Shown here: in pieces, positions 26,744-34,577 of the stretch
How the letters are laid out: every line of letters begins with the position of its first letter
How positions within the stretch are numbered: the stretch's first letter is position 1
Assembly (NCBI RefSeq): GCF_001412575.1
Contig: NZ_CP011834.1
Coordinates: 2,604,001-2,668,000 of the forward strand
DNA from: Limnohabitans sp. 103DPR2
GTDB taxonomy: Bacteria > Pseudomonadota > Gammaproteobacteria > Burkholderiales > Burkholderiaceae_C
Reading direction: 5' to 3'
Length of the DNA: 64,000 nt
The notes under the pieces: model-generated
Told to the model about the DNA's origin: nothing
The model's input: only the letters and a program-made list of their open reading frames with translations
The model's database searches: none
Made by a program: the position numbers and the translations under genes

Positions 26744-27928
26744 ATGCTGATCGATTTTTTCTACACCCTGCGTGCCGCCAAATTGCCGGTGTCTGTGCGC
26801 GAATACCTCAACGTTTTAGAAGCATTGCAAGCCAACGTGGTGGGCCCTGCTTCAGACGCCTGCAGCATTGACGACTTCTACCACTTGAGTCGCACCATCA
26901 TGGTGAAGGACGAGAAGCACTACGACAAATTTGACAAGGCCTTTGGCGCCTACTTCAAAGGCGTTGAGATGCTCACCGACTTCACCAAGGAAGTGCCCTT
27001 GGAATGGTTGCAAAAAATCTTAGAAAAAGAACTCACGCCCGAACAAAAAGCCGCCATTGAAAAGATGGGCTGGGACGAGTTGATGGAGACCTTGAAAAAA
27101 CGTCTCGAAGAACAAAAAGAACGCCACGAAGGCGGCAACAAATGGATTGGCACAGGCGGCACCTCGCCCTTTGGCAATGGTGGTCAAAACCCCCAAGGCA
27201 TTCGCATTGGCGGCAAAGGCGGACAACGCAGTGCTGTGAAGGTCTGGGAACAACGCGCCTACCGCGATTACGACGATACCCAAGAACTGGGCACGCGCAA
27301 CATCAAGGTAGCTTTGCGCCGACTGCGCAAATTTGCGCGCGAAGGCTCTGTGGAAGAGCTGGATTTGCCCGACACCATTCGCTCTACGGCAGCCAATGCT
27401 GGCTACCTAGACATCAAAATGATTCCTGAGCGTCACAACAACGTGAAGGTGTTGTTGTTGATGGACGTGGGTGGCACCATGGACGACCACATTGCCCGCG
27501 TGGAAGAATTGTTCTCGGCGGCCAAGGCCGAGTTCAAACACTTAGAGTTTTATTACTTCCACAACTGTGTGTACGACTTCATGTGGAAGAACAACAAGCG
27601 CCGTTATGCCGAGAAGTTCTCAACCTGGGACATCCTGCGCAAGTACAACAAAGATTACAAACTGATCTTTGTAGGCGACGCCACCATGAGCCCCTACGAA
27701 ATTTTGCAGCGCGGCGGCAGCGTGGAATACAACAACGAAGAAGCCGGCGCCGAATGGTTGCAACGCCTCACGCACACCTTCCCCAAATTTGCGTGGATCA
27801 ACCCCGAGCCGCAAGGCGTTTGGCAATATCGCCAAAGCATTGCTGTGATTCAACAACTCATGAGCAACCGCATGTTCCCGCTCACCCTCAAAGGGTTGGA
27901 AGATGCGATGCGCATGATGAGCAAGTAA
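26744..27928 (+). CDS. VWA-domain protein, CoxE-like partner of MoxR
   Basis: A 394-residue protein. The C-terminal half is a CoxE-type von Willebrand A domain whose metal site reads LLLMDVGGTMDDH, a variant of DxSxS with Gly and Thr in place of Ser. A Gly-rich low-complexity stretch (about residues 128-162) links it to the N-terminal helical half, which has a charged Lys/Glu-rich part. With MoxR it would form a chaperone pair in the cytoplasm. It begins 4 bases after the GNAT gene. Confidence 0.87.
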   Translation: MLIDFFYTLRAAKLPVSVREYLNVLEALQANVVGPASDACSIDDFYHLSRTIMVKDEKHYDKFDKAFGAYFKGVEMLTDFTKEVPLEWLQKILEKELTPEQKAAIEKMGWDELMETLKKRLEEQKERHEGGNKWIGTGGTSPFGNGGQNPQGIRIGGKGGQRSAVKVWEQRAYRDYDDTQELGTRNIKVALRRLRKFAREGSVEELDLPDTIRSTAANAGYLDIKMIPERHNNVKVLLLMDVGGTMDDHIARVEELFSAAKAEFKHLEFYYFHNCVYDFMWKNNKRRYAEKFSTWDILRKYNKDYKLIFVGDATMSPYEILQRGGSVEYNNEEAGAEWLQRLTHTFPKFAWINPEPQGVWQYRQSIAVIQQLMSNRMFPLTLKGLEDAMRMMSK

Positions 27929-27960
27929 TTTTTGAGTTTAATTTTCTTTTAGGAGCCACC

Positions 27961-28257
27961 ATGGCCAAGGCATACATCATTGGGCAAGTGACCGTTCACA
28001 ACCCAGAGGGTTACACCAAGTACTCGCAGCATGTGCCCGCCACATTGGCCCAATACGGCGGAAAATATTTAGTTCGGGGTGGTGACTGCACACAACTCGA
28101 AGGCACAGCGCAAGGCAATCGCCGCGTTGTGATTGAATTTGCAAGTCGAGAAGCGGCCCAAACTTGGTACAACAGTCCTGAATACCAAGCCATCTTGCCG
28201 CACCGGAAGGCCAATTCAGAAGGACATATTGCCCTTGTCGATGGATTTGAAGGCTAA
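27961..28257 (+). CDS. DUF1330 family protein
   Basis: 98 residues from the ATG at 27961, which follows a clear AGGAG ribosome site; the open frame back to 27583 is a shadow of the VWA gene. It matches the ferredoxin-like DUF1330 fold: MAKAYIIGQVTVHNPEGYTKY, VRGGDCTQLEG, and RREAAQTWYNSPEY-like sequence ending in VDGFEG. The function is unknown, and relatives are thought to be small dimeric alpha/beta-barrel proteins. It ends just before tRNA-Arg. Confidence 0.88.
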   Translation: MAKAYIIGQVTVHNPEGYTKYSQHVPATLAQYGGKYLVRGGDCTQLEGTAQGNRRVVIEFASREAAQTWYNSPEYQAILPHRKANSEGHIALVDGFEG

Positions 28258-28269
28258 AATTCAGCCTCC

Positions 28270-28344
28270 GCCGCCGTAGTTCAATGGATAGAACGAGTGC
28301 CTCCTAAGCGCTAGATACAGGTTCGATTCCTGTCGGAGGCGCCA
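28270..28344 (+). tRNA. tRNA-Arg, anticodon CCT
   Basis: A 75-base cloverleaf with encoded CCA (28342-28344). The D-arm is GTTC/GAAC, the anticodon arm is AGTGC/GCGCT with loop CTCCTAA (anticodon CCT at 28303-28305), and the T-arm is ACAGG/CCTGT with loop TTCGATT. It reads AGG codons. The acceptor arm GCCGCCG/CGGAGGC has one G-A mismatch at the fourth pair. A perfectly matching GCCTCCG lies six bases further upstream (28264-28270). Confidence 0.9.
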
Positions 28345-28368
28345 AGCATCATTTATCTTAAATGCTTG
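28343..28368. terminator. Possible hairpin between tRNA-Arg and the convergent AhpD-like gene
   Basis: Arms CAAGCAT (28343-28349) and ATGCTTG (28362-28368) form a 7-bp stem around an AT-rich loop. It overlaps the tRNA CCA end and the last codons of the - strand gene. No T-run follows on either side, so this is weak. Confidence 0.35.
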
Positions 28369-28946
28369 CCTGCATTCCAAGTTCTTTGCCCCGCAGTTTT
28401 GACTGCAATCTCATTGGGCACATCTTCTAAAGGTGTCGACATGCTGTCATTCCATCTGTTGAGGAATCCAAACATGGCCACCACACCCAAAATCTCAACA
28501 ATCTGACCATCTGTCCAATGCTGTTTCATGTGCTCAAAAAGTTCATTTGTGACGGCATTGGGCTGCGAAGCAGCAGCCAAAGCAAAATCAAGTGCCAGCT
28601 TTTCTTTTTCTGTGAACAGGGGGCTGGTTGAATACTGCCAAACATCTGCCAATTTTTCTTCAGAAACACCAAAGTTGTGAGCACCTAAGAGGGTGTGCGC
28701 TTGGCAATATAAACAACCTGAAGCCTTACTTGCAACATGGCCAATGAGGCGTCTAAAACCCAAATCAACTTCGCCTTCAGGGTCCATCACGGCAGCATTT
28801 AACTGGGCAAAGGCTTGAACCAGTTTAGGTTTGCGTTGCATGGTCAAAACGCTGTTCGGCGTAAAACCCAAAGTGCCTAGAAAAAAATCAAAGTAATTTT
28901 TTAGCGCAGGTGTGGTTTCGGGGGGCAATGGGTCGAGTCTGGACAT
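28353..28946 (-). CDS. AhpD-like carboxymuconolactone decarboxylase-family protein
   Basis: A 197-residue all-helical protein of the CMD/AhpD superfamily. The redox motif CLYCQAHTLLGAH (Cys-x-x-Cys followed by His) marks alkylhydroperoxidase-like members, rather than true decarboxylases. It would act in peroxide or organic radical detoxification in the cytoplasm. It starts 13 bases after a Bug-family gene upstream on the same strand. The exact substrate is not evident. Confidence 0.85.
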   Translation of the reverse strand: MSRLDPLPPETTPALKNYFDFFLGTLGFTPNSVLTMQRKPKLVQAFAQLNAAVMDPEGEVDLGFRRLIGHVASKASGCLYCQAHTLLGAHNFGVSEEKLADVWQYSTSPLFTEKEKLALDFALAAASQPNAVTNELFEHMKQHWTDGQIVEILGVVAMFGFLNRWNDSMSTPLEDVPNEIAVKTAGQRTWNAGKHLR

Positions 28947-28959
28947 TTGTCTGCAATTT

Positions 28960-29937
28960 TCAGCTGTCTAATTCAATTTTTCTGTCGCGTGCAAGCTTGG
29001 TCCAACGCTCAATGTCGGCCTTCATGTAAGCAGCAAAAGCATCTGGTGACAAAGGCATCAGTGCAACAGCTTCAGACGACAGTTTGTCCTTGAAGTCTTG
29101 CTGCGCCAAGACTTGGGCAAGTGCCTCACTGAGTGTTTTGACAATGCTTTGTGGCATGCCGGCAGGGCCGACAATGCCATACCACTGTTGCCCATCAAAG
29201 CCCTTGTAACCCAGCTCCTCAAAGGTTGGCACATCTTTGAGCAGTTCATGGCGCTTGGGCCCCGTCACAGCCAAGGGACGCATCCTGCCACTTCGAATGT
29301 GTGGCAACGCACCTGCCAAGCTAGGAAATAAAGCTTGCGTCTGTCCAGAAATTAAATCGACGTTGGCAGGCGCAACACCTCTGTAGGGAATGTGGATCAT
29401 GAACAAGCCGGTCTGCTGCTTGAACAACTCTCCCACCAAGTGCGTTAAAGAACCAGCGCCAGCAGAGCCATAGGCAATTTTGCCAGGCTGCTTGCGGACG
29501 TATTCCACAAATGTTTTGACATCGTTGGCAGGCACGCCCGGATTGACGCACAACACATTGGGTGCAGTTCCAATCATGCCTACGGGCGTGAAGTCTTTAA
29601 GGGCATCGTAATTTAATTTACGCGTTGCGGGCGATGTGCCGTGTGTGGCCACATAGGCCTGTAACAAGGTGTAGCCATCAGGGTTGCTCTTGGCCACGTT
29701 TTGACACGCGATGGCACCACCGCCGCCAGAGACGTTTTCAATGATGATGCTTTGCCCCAAAACTTTGGTCAAACGCTCACAAGTGGCGCGGCCAATCATG
29801 TCGGCGCCGCCACCTGCAGCCACTGGCACCACATAGCGAATGGTCTTGTTGGGATAAATGTTTTGCGCATTGGACCATGGTGCCAAAGTTGATGCTGCCG
29901 TGGCCAAAAGCAATTGCCGTCTATTTTTTGAAATCAT
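28960..29937 (-). CDS. Bug/TctC-family substrate-binding protein
   Basis: 325 residues from the ATG at 29937, with GGAG nine bases upstream; an ATG at 29958 is possible but worse placed. The N-terminus has a twin-arginine-like signal (NRRQLLLATAASTLAP). Mature family motifs are KTIRYVVPVAAGGGADMIGR and IPYRGVAPANVDLISGQTQALF. It binds a carboxylate in the periplasm; the ligand is unknown. It pairs with the AhpD-like gene downstream. No TctAB genes are present. Confidence 0.87.
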   Translation of the reverse strand: MISKNRRQLLLATAASTLAPWSNAQNIYPNKTIRYVVPVAAGGGADMIGRATCERLTKVLGQSIIIENVSGGGGAIACQNVAKSNPDGYTLLQAYVATHGTSPATRKLNYDALKDFTPVGMIGTAPNVLCVNPGVPANDVKTFVEYVRKQPGKIAYGSAGAGSLTHLVGELFKQQTGLFMIHIPYRGVAPANVDLISGQTQALFPSLAGALPHIRSGRMRPLAVTGPKRHELLKDVPTFEELGYKGFDGQQWYGIVGPAGMPQSIVKTLSEALAQVLAQQDFKDKLSSEAVALMPLSPDAFAAYMKADIERWTKLARDRKIELDS

Positions 29938-29977
29938 GTTTTTTGTCTCCGTCAACATCTTAGTCGGAACTCAAAAA

Positions 29978-30718
29978 TCATGCCGCAAAACACTTATTTT
30001 TAAGTGACAAAACCTCTTGGTGCAGGTCTTGCGCCCAAGCCCTGCGATCGCGATCTTGAGCTGTCTGCATCTGGCCAAAATTGACAATGGCCTTTAAGCC
30101 TTGCGCATTCAAGGTTGACCACACAGACGCCAACAAGGTGTCATCGTCAATGTAGCGCGCAGCCATGCTGATCTGACCCGAAGCAGAATCTACAAACTGC
30201 AAAGCCATGGGTTGAATGGGGGCATCCGCTTCAATGGCCGACTGAATGAGGTTGGCATGGAAAGGCAGCATGCCAATGCCGTCGCCCGTGGTGCCTTCTG
30301 GAAACACGCCCAACACATCGCCATTGCGCAAAGCTTGCGCCATGTCTTTGACCATGCGCATGGCGTCTTTGCGCTGCGCGCGTTGAATGTACAAGGTGCC
30401 ACCGCCAGTGGCCAAGGTGCCCAACACGGGCCATTCTCGCAACTCCGATTTCGACACAAAACGGCAGTGCCGGGTGGCATGGATCACCAAGATATCGAGC
30501 CAAGAGATGTGATTGCAAACCAAGAGCGCAGGACCCGACACAACAGGCTGCCCGCGTACTTCTAGGTCAATGCCCCAAATGCGCAACAGCTGCATGGCCC
30601 ACACTTGCACGCGCGCATCACGTTGCTGCTGGCTCAGTTGTGGAAACCGAAAATAAATGGTCACCCACCCTACCAACACGTGCCAAATGCCACGCAGCAA
30701 TTTGAAGGCTGCACGCAT
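29978..30718 (-). CDS. 1-acyl-sn-glycerol-3-phosphate acyltransferase-like protein (PlsC family)
   Basis: A 246-residue acyltransferase. The catalytic NHxxxxD motif appears as CNHISWLDIL and the substrate-binding motif as GVFPEGTTGDG. An N-terminal hydrophobic stretch (residues about 8-24) suggests inner-membrane association. It would acylate lysophosphatidic acid or a related lysolipid. It follows the dihydroorotase-like gene by 2 bases, extending the pyrimidine operon. Confidence 0.88.
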   Translation of the reverse strand: MRAAFKLLRGIWHVLVGWVTIYFRFPQLSQQQRDARVQVWAMQLLRIWGIDLEVRGQPVVSGPALLVCNHISWLDILVIHATRHCRFVSKSELREWPVLGTLATGGGTLYIQRAQRKDAMRMVKDMAQALRNGDVLGVFPEGTTGDGIGMLPFHANLIQSAIEADAPIQPMALQFVDSASGQISMAARYIDDDTLLASVWSTLNAQGLKAIVNFGQMQTAQDRDRRAWAQDLHQEVLSLKNKCFAA

Positions 30719-30720
30719 CG

Positions 30721-31992
30721 TTAAGCGTGATAGGCCACTTGTCCGCTCACCAGGGTGTATTGCACTCGCCCTGGCAAGTCATAAGCCGCAAAAGGCGTGA
30801 ACTTGCCTTGGCTGCGCAAATTGCCAGCGGTCACTTGCCAATTGGCTTCGGGATCCAAAATGCAAACGTCGGCTTGTGCGCCCACTTTCAGTTGCCCGAT
30901 GTCTTTGCCCAGCACACGTGCGGCTTCGCTGGTGACGGTGGCAATGGCGCGGGTCAGCGGTACTTTGCTGTCTTGTGACCATTTCAAAGCCAGGCTGAGC
31001 AACAACTCGAGGCCCGTGGCACCCGGTTCTGCTTCGGCAAAAGGCAGGGCTTTTTCATCTTCACTGACGGGGCTGTGATCGGACACCAAGGCATCGATGG
31101 TGCCGTCGGCCAAGGCTTCGCGCAGCGCATCGCGATCGCGTTGTTGACGCAGCGGTGGCGACACGCGCGCACGGCTGTCGAAGTAGCCCACATCGGCGTC
31201 GGTCAGGTGCAGTGAATTGATGCTGACATCGCACGTGACGGGCAGGCCTTCCGCTTTGGCTTGGCGCACCAATGCCACGCCAGCAGCGCTGCTGATGCGG
31301 CACAAGTGCACATGGGCTTTGATGCTTTTGAGCAATTCAAAAATGGTGTGCAAGGCAATGGTCTCCGCGGCCACAGGCACGCCGGACAAACCCATGCGCG
31401 TAGCCAAGGGGCCGCTTGCAGCCACGCCTTTGCCCAAATGCAATTCTTGGGGACGCAGCCACACGGTGTAGCCAAAGGAGTTGGCGTATTGCAGAGCGCG
31501 CTGAAGAACTTGTGTGTTCTCCAAAGCCACTTCGGCTTGGCTGAAACCTACGCAACCGGCTTCTGTCAGCTGAACCATTTCAGTCAGCACTTCGCCTTTT
31601 AAGCCGCGTGTGAGTGCACCCAAAGGCATCACATGTGCACGGTGGTGTTTCTCTGCTTTGAAGCGCAGCATTTCAACCAGGCCTGGCTCGTCGAGCACTG
31701 GATCGGTATCAGGTGGGCACACCAAGCTGGTCACACCCCCCGCAACAGCAGCGGCCAATTCGGAGTCGAGCATACCTTCGTGTTCATGGCCAGGCTCTTT
31801 GAGTCGCACCGACAGATCCACCAAGCCTGGCATCACGATGAGGCCTTTGGCATCGATGGTTTTTTGCGCTTGAAAATCTGCGGGCACGTTGCCAATCGCC
31901 ACAATTTTGCCAGCCGAGATGGCGACATCGGCCACCGTGTCGGTTTTGCTGCTAGGGTCGATGACGCGACCGCCTTGGATCAAAATTTTCAT
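30721..31992 (-). CDS. Dihydroorotase-like protein PyrC', probably non-catalytic
   Basis: 423 residues with the amidohydrolase layout of dihydroorotase, including PGLVDL and the late DHSPVS motif with Asp305. The catalytic metal signature DxHxH is replaced: residues 60-67 read LSVRLKEP, so both His are missing, and another metal His position reads CRISSA with Arg232. This matches the inactive dihydroorotase homologue that Pseudomonas and other proteobacteria pair with aspartate transcarbamoylase to form the active holoenzyme. A true dihydroorotase must lie elsewhere. It follows pyrB by 33 bases. Confidence 0.88.
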   Translation of the reverse strand: MKILIQGGRVIDPSSKTDTVADVAISAGKIVAIGNVPADFQAQKTIDAKGLIVMPGLVDLSVRLKEPGHEHEGMLDSELAAAVAGGVTSLVCPPDTDPVLDEPGLVEMLRFKAEKHHRAHVMPLGALTRGLKGEVLTEMVQLTEAGCVGFSQAEVALENTQVLQRALQYANSFGYTVWLRPQELHLGKGVAASGPLATRMGLSGVPVAAETIALHTIFELLKSIKAHVHLCRISSAAGVALVRQAKAEGLPVTCDVSINSLHLTDADVGYFDSRARVSPPLRQQRDRDALREALADGTIDALVSDHSPVSEDEKALPFAEAEPGATGLELLLSLALKWSQDSKVPLTRAIATVTSEAARVLGKDIGQLKVGAQADVCILDPEANWQVTAGNLRSQGKFTPFAAYDLPGRVQYTLVSGQVAYHA

Positions 31993-32025
31993 GGTTTGTT
32001 GTCTTTCTTCTTCTGCTTCTGCGAA

Positions 32026-32988
32026 TTAGGCTTCGTTGCCTGCCACGATGCTCATCACGGCCATGCGTACCGCGATGCCAAAGGTCACTTGCGGCAAGAT
32101 CACGCTTTGCGGTCCGTCCACCACCGCAGAGTCAATTTCCACACCGCGGTTGATTGGGCCAGGGTGCATCACGATGGCATCAGGTTTGGCCAGTTGCAAC
32201 TTTTCGGGCGTCAGGCCAAAACGTTTGAAATACTCTTGACTGGAGGGCAACAAGGCGCCGCTCATGCGCTCGTTTTGCAAGCGCAAGGTGATCACCACAT
32301 CACAGTCTTTGATGCCTTCTTCCAAGTTGTGGAACACCTTCACGCCCATTTGCGCCATGTCGGATGGCACCAAGGTTTGCGGGCCCACCACGCGTACTTC
32401 AGCACAGCCCAAAGTGGTCAACGCATGAATGTCGGAGCGGGCCACGCGCGAATGCAACACGTCGCCCACAATGGCCACCGTGAGGTTGGTGAAATCTTTT
32501 TTGTAGTGGCGAATGGTGTACATGTCGAGCAAACCCTGCGTGGGGTGTGCGTGCCGGCCGTCACCGGCATTGACCACGTGCACATGCGGTGCCACGTGCT
32601 GAGCAATGAGGTAAGGTGCACCCGACTCGGAGTGGCGCACCACAAAAATATCGGCCGCCATGGCCGACAAGTTGGCGATGGTGTCTAGCAGCGATTCGCC
32701 TTTGGATGCCGATGAGCGTGCAATGTCGAGATTGATCACATCGGCCGACAAACGCGTGGCCGCAATTTCAAAGGTGGTTCGGGTACGTGTACTGTTTTCA
32801 AAAAACAAGTTGAAGACACTCTTGCCGCGCAGCAAGGGCACCTTCTTCACTTCACGGTCGCTGACGCTGACGAAGTTGGCGGCGGTGTCCAAGATGTGCG
32901 TCAGGATGTCGCGTGACAAACCTTCGGTGGACAGCAAGTGAATCAGTTCACCGTTTTTGTTGAGTTGGGGATTTCGTTTGTAGAGCAT
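32026..32988 (-). CDS. pyrB: Aspartate carbamoyltransferase catalytic subunit
   Basis: 320 residues. The carbamoyl-phosphate motif [19 protein letters not shown] and the aspartate-binding region [18 protein letters not shown] are intact, and the C-terminal [11 protein letters not shown] fits the class. It makes carbamoyl-aspartate in pyrimidine synthesis. It starts just two bases after pyrR ends and is followed by the dihydroorotase-like gene, the usual order for the dodecameric PyrB/PyrC' enzyme. Confidence 0.95.
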   Translation of the reverse strand: MLYKRNPQLNKNGELIHLLSTEGLSRDILTHILDTAANFVSVSDREVKKVPLLRGKSVFNLFFENSTRTRTTFEIAATRLSADVINLDIARSSASKGESLLDTIANLSAMAADIFVVRHSESGAPYLIAQHVAPHVHVVNAGDGRHAHPTQGLLDMYTIRHYKKDFTNLTVAIVGDVLHSRVARSDIHALTTLGCAEVRVVGPQTLVPSDMAQMGVKVFHNLEEGIKDCDVVITLRLQNERMSGALLPSSQEYFKRFGLTPEKLQLAKPDAIVMHPGPINRGVEIDSAVVDGPQSVILPQVTFGIAVRMAVMSIVAGNEA

Positions 32989-32990
32989 TC

Positions 32991-33509
32991 TTATTTTTTC
33001 CCTGCTGTGCTGTTGTCTTCTTGAACTTCAAAGCTGAACTCGCCATTGGCCAAGCGCGCCAGCGCCAAGGATTGGGTGTCGGGCAAAGCCACGCGCGCGG
33101 CTGCGTAATCGGCTTGAATGGGCAACTGGCGGCCTCCGCGATCGACCAAGACGGCCAAGCGCACGCTGGCTGGACGGCCGTAGTCAAACAACTCGTTGAT
33201 GACGGCGCGAATGGTGCGGCCGGTGTACAACACATCGTCCAAGATCAGCACATCGGCGCCTTGAATCTCAAACGGCAGTTGCGTTTGACCGCCGGAGGAC
33301 AAGCCGCGTTGCGCAAAATCATCGCGGTGCATGGCCGATGAAATGCTGCCGTGCTTGCCGCTCAAGCCCAAATCTTTTTGCAGACGCTCGGCCAACCAAG
33401 CGCCGCCCGACGTGATGCCCACCAAGCGGGTTTCAGAGGTGCACATGGTTCGCACACCGCACAAGAGTTCGCTGTACAGCGCCTCTGCATTCAAAGCCAA
33501 TGCACTCAA
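32991..33509 (-). CDS. pyrR: PyrR bifunctional pyrimidine regulator / uracil phosphoribosyltransferase
   Basis: 172 residues. The PRPP loop [21 protein letters not shown] and [14 protein letters not shown] are typical of PyrR. No ATG suits: the TTG at 33509 has AAGGAG six bases before it, and overlaps the ruvX stop as TTGA. The long frame to 33740 is a shadow of ruvX. In Gram-positives PyrR attenuates the pyr operon; in beta-proteobacteria it mainly acts as a uracil phosphoribosyltransferase or regulator. I see no attenuator hairpin here. Confidence 0.9.
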   Translation of the reverse strand: MSALALNAEALYSELLCGVRTMCTSETRLVGITSGGAWLAERLQKDLGLSGKHGSISSAMHRDDFAQRGLSSGGQTQLPFEIQGADVLILDDVLYTGRTIRAVINELFDYGRPASVRLAVLVDRGGRQLPIQADYAAARVALPDTQSLALARLANGEFSFEVQEDNSTAGKK

Positions 33510-33922
33510 GGCAGACTCCTTAAAAATTGTTCCAAAATGATGCAAGCCGACGCAGCATCGGCATCTTTGGCACCGGCCGAAATGGCTTCGGTGGTGCTGT
33601 AACGTTCGTCCACTTCGTAGACGTTCAAACCAAAACGTCCCCGAAGTTGTCTCGCAAATTTTTGTGCGCGAAGGGTGTTCTCGTGGGAGGCCCCATCGGG
33701 ATGAAAAGGCACCCCGACGACCAAAGCATCGGGCGCCCATTCTTTGATGCGTTTCTCGATGTGCGCAAATCGTGCATCACCTTCCGCCACCACGGTGGCT
33801 TGGGGGGTGGCTTGGCGCAGCATGCGATTGCCCACGGCCACGCCGGTGCGCTTGAGACCAAAATCGAAAGCTAAAAAACTCTGCTGCGACGCAGGCACAG
33901 AGAGCGCCTGGTCCAGGCTCAT
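33506..33922 (-). CDS. ruvX: Holliday junction resolvase-like protein RuvX/YqgF
   Basis: 138 residues from the ATG at 33922, which overlaps the upstream stop as ATGA. The RNase H-like fold begins FLAFDFGLKRTGVAVG with the first catalytic Asp, and continues with LVVGVPFHPDG and VDERYSTTEA. It acts in 16S rRNA maturation or in DNA recombination, depending on the species. It sits in the conserved algH-ruvX-pyrR block. Confidence 0.93.
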   Translation of the reverse strand: MSLDQALSVPASQQSFLAFDFGLKRTGVAVGNRMLRQATPQATVVAEGDARFAHIEKRIKEWAPDALVVGVPFHPDGASHENTLRAQKFARQLRGRFGLNVYEVDERYSTTEAISAGAKDADAASACIILEQFLRSLP

Positions 33923-34551
33923 GCGTGACCCGCCTCTGACGACAACATCCACGCTTGCAAGCCCAAGAGGCTGAGGGCTTTGTCGTAGCGCTGCTCAATG
34001 GGTGTGTCAAAAATCACCGCAGGATCGGCAGGCACTGTGAGCCAGCTGTTTTCACCAATTTCAGATTCCAATTGGCCTTCGCCCCACGAGGCATAACCCA
34101 ATGTGACCACCACGCGCTGGGGACCTGAACCATTTGCCAGGGCTTCAAGCACATCCTTGGAAGTGGTCATGGCCAACCCGCCAGGCACACTGAGGGTGGA
34201 GGCGTAGATGGAATTGGGTGTGGCGACTGCTTCTGTGTTTGAATTTTCTGAATCCACCGAATCTTTTTCCAACACGGGATCGTGCAACACAAAGCCACGT
34301 TCTGTTTGGACCGGGCCACCGTGCAATACATTGGATTGCAAAAGGTCTTGTCGGTGCAGGGGTAACTCGACTTTCTCGAACAAATGCTTCAGACTGAGAT
34401 CGCCGGGCTTGTTGATGATCAAGCCCATGGCACCCCGCTCAGAGTGCTCACACACGTACACCACACTCTTGGCAAATGTAGGGTCCTCCAGTCCGGGCAT
34501 GGCAATCAAAAAATGATGCGAAAGCTGAGTGGAGGCAAAATCGGCAGACAT
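33919..34551 (-). CDS. algH: YqgE/AlgH family protein
   Basis: 210 residues. Family features are HHFLIAMPGLEDPTFAKSVVYVCEHSERGAMGLIINKP and VTLGYASWGEGQLESEI near the end. Function is unclear, although in Pseudomonas a homologue affects alginate. An acidic insert (DSVDSENSNTEAVATP) is unusual. It leads the - strand operon with ruvX, pyrR, pyrB and pyrC', and is divergent from photolyase with only 26 bases between them. Confidence 0.93.
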   Translation of the reverse strand: MSADFASTQLSHHFLIAMPGLEDPTFAKSVVYVCEHSERGAMGLIINKPGDLSLKHLFEKVELPLHRQDLLQSNVLHGGPVQTERGFVLHDPVLEKDSVDSENSNTEAVATPNSIYASTLSVPGGLAMTTSKDVLEALANGSGPQRVVVTLGYASWGEGQLESEIGENSWLTVPADPAVIFDTPIEQRYDKALSLLGLQAWMLSSEAGHA

Positions 34552-34577
34552 GCTCCAATTTTAACGGCCTCAAACCC

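Noticed and set aside
27583..27960. A long N-terminal extension of the DUF1330 gene
   Set aside because: The ATG at 27961 has an ideal ribosome site, and the extension overlaps the VWA gene in another frame with Arg-rich low-complexity residues.
31633..32688. A 351-residue open frame on the + strand over pyrB and the dihydroorotase-like gene
   Set aside because: It mirrors two well-conserved genes and is rich in His, as expected from a reverse-frame shadow of this codon usage.
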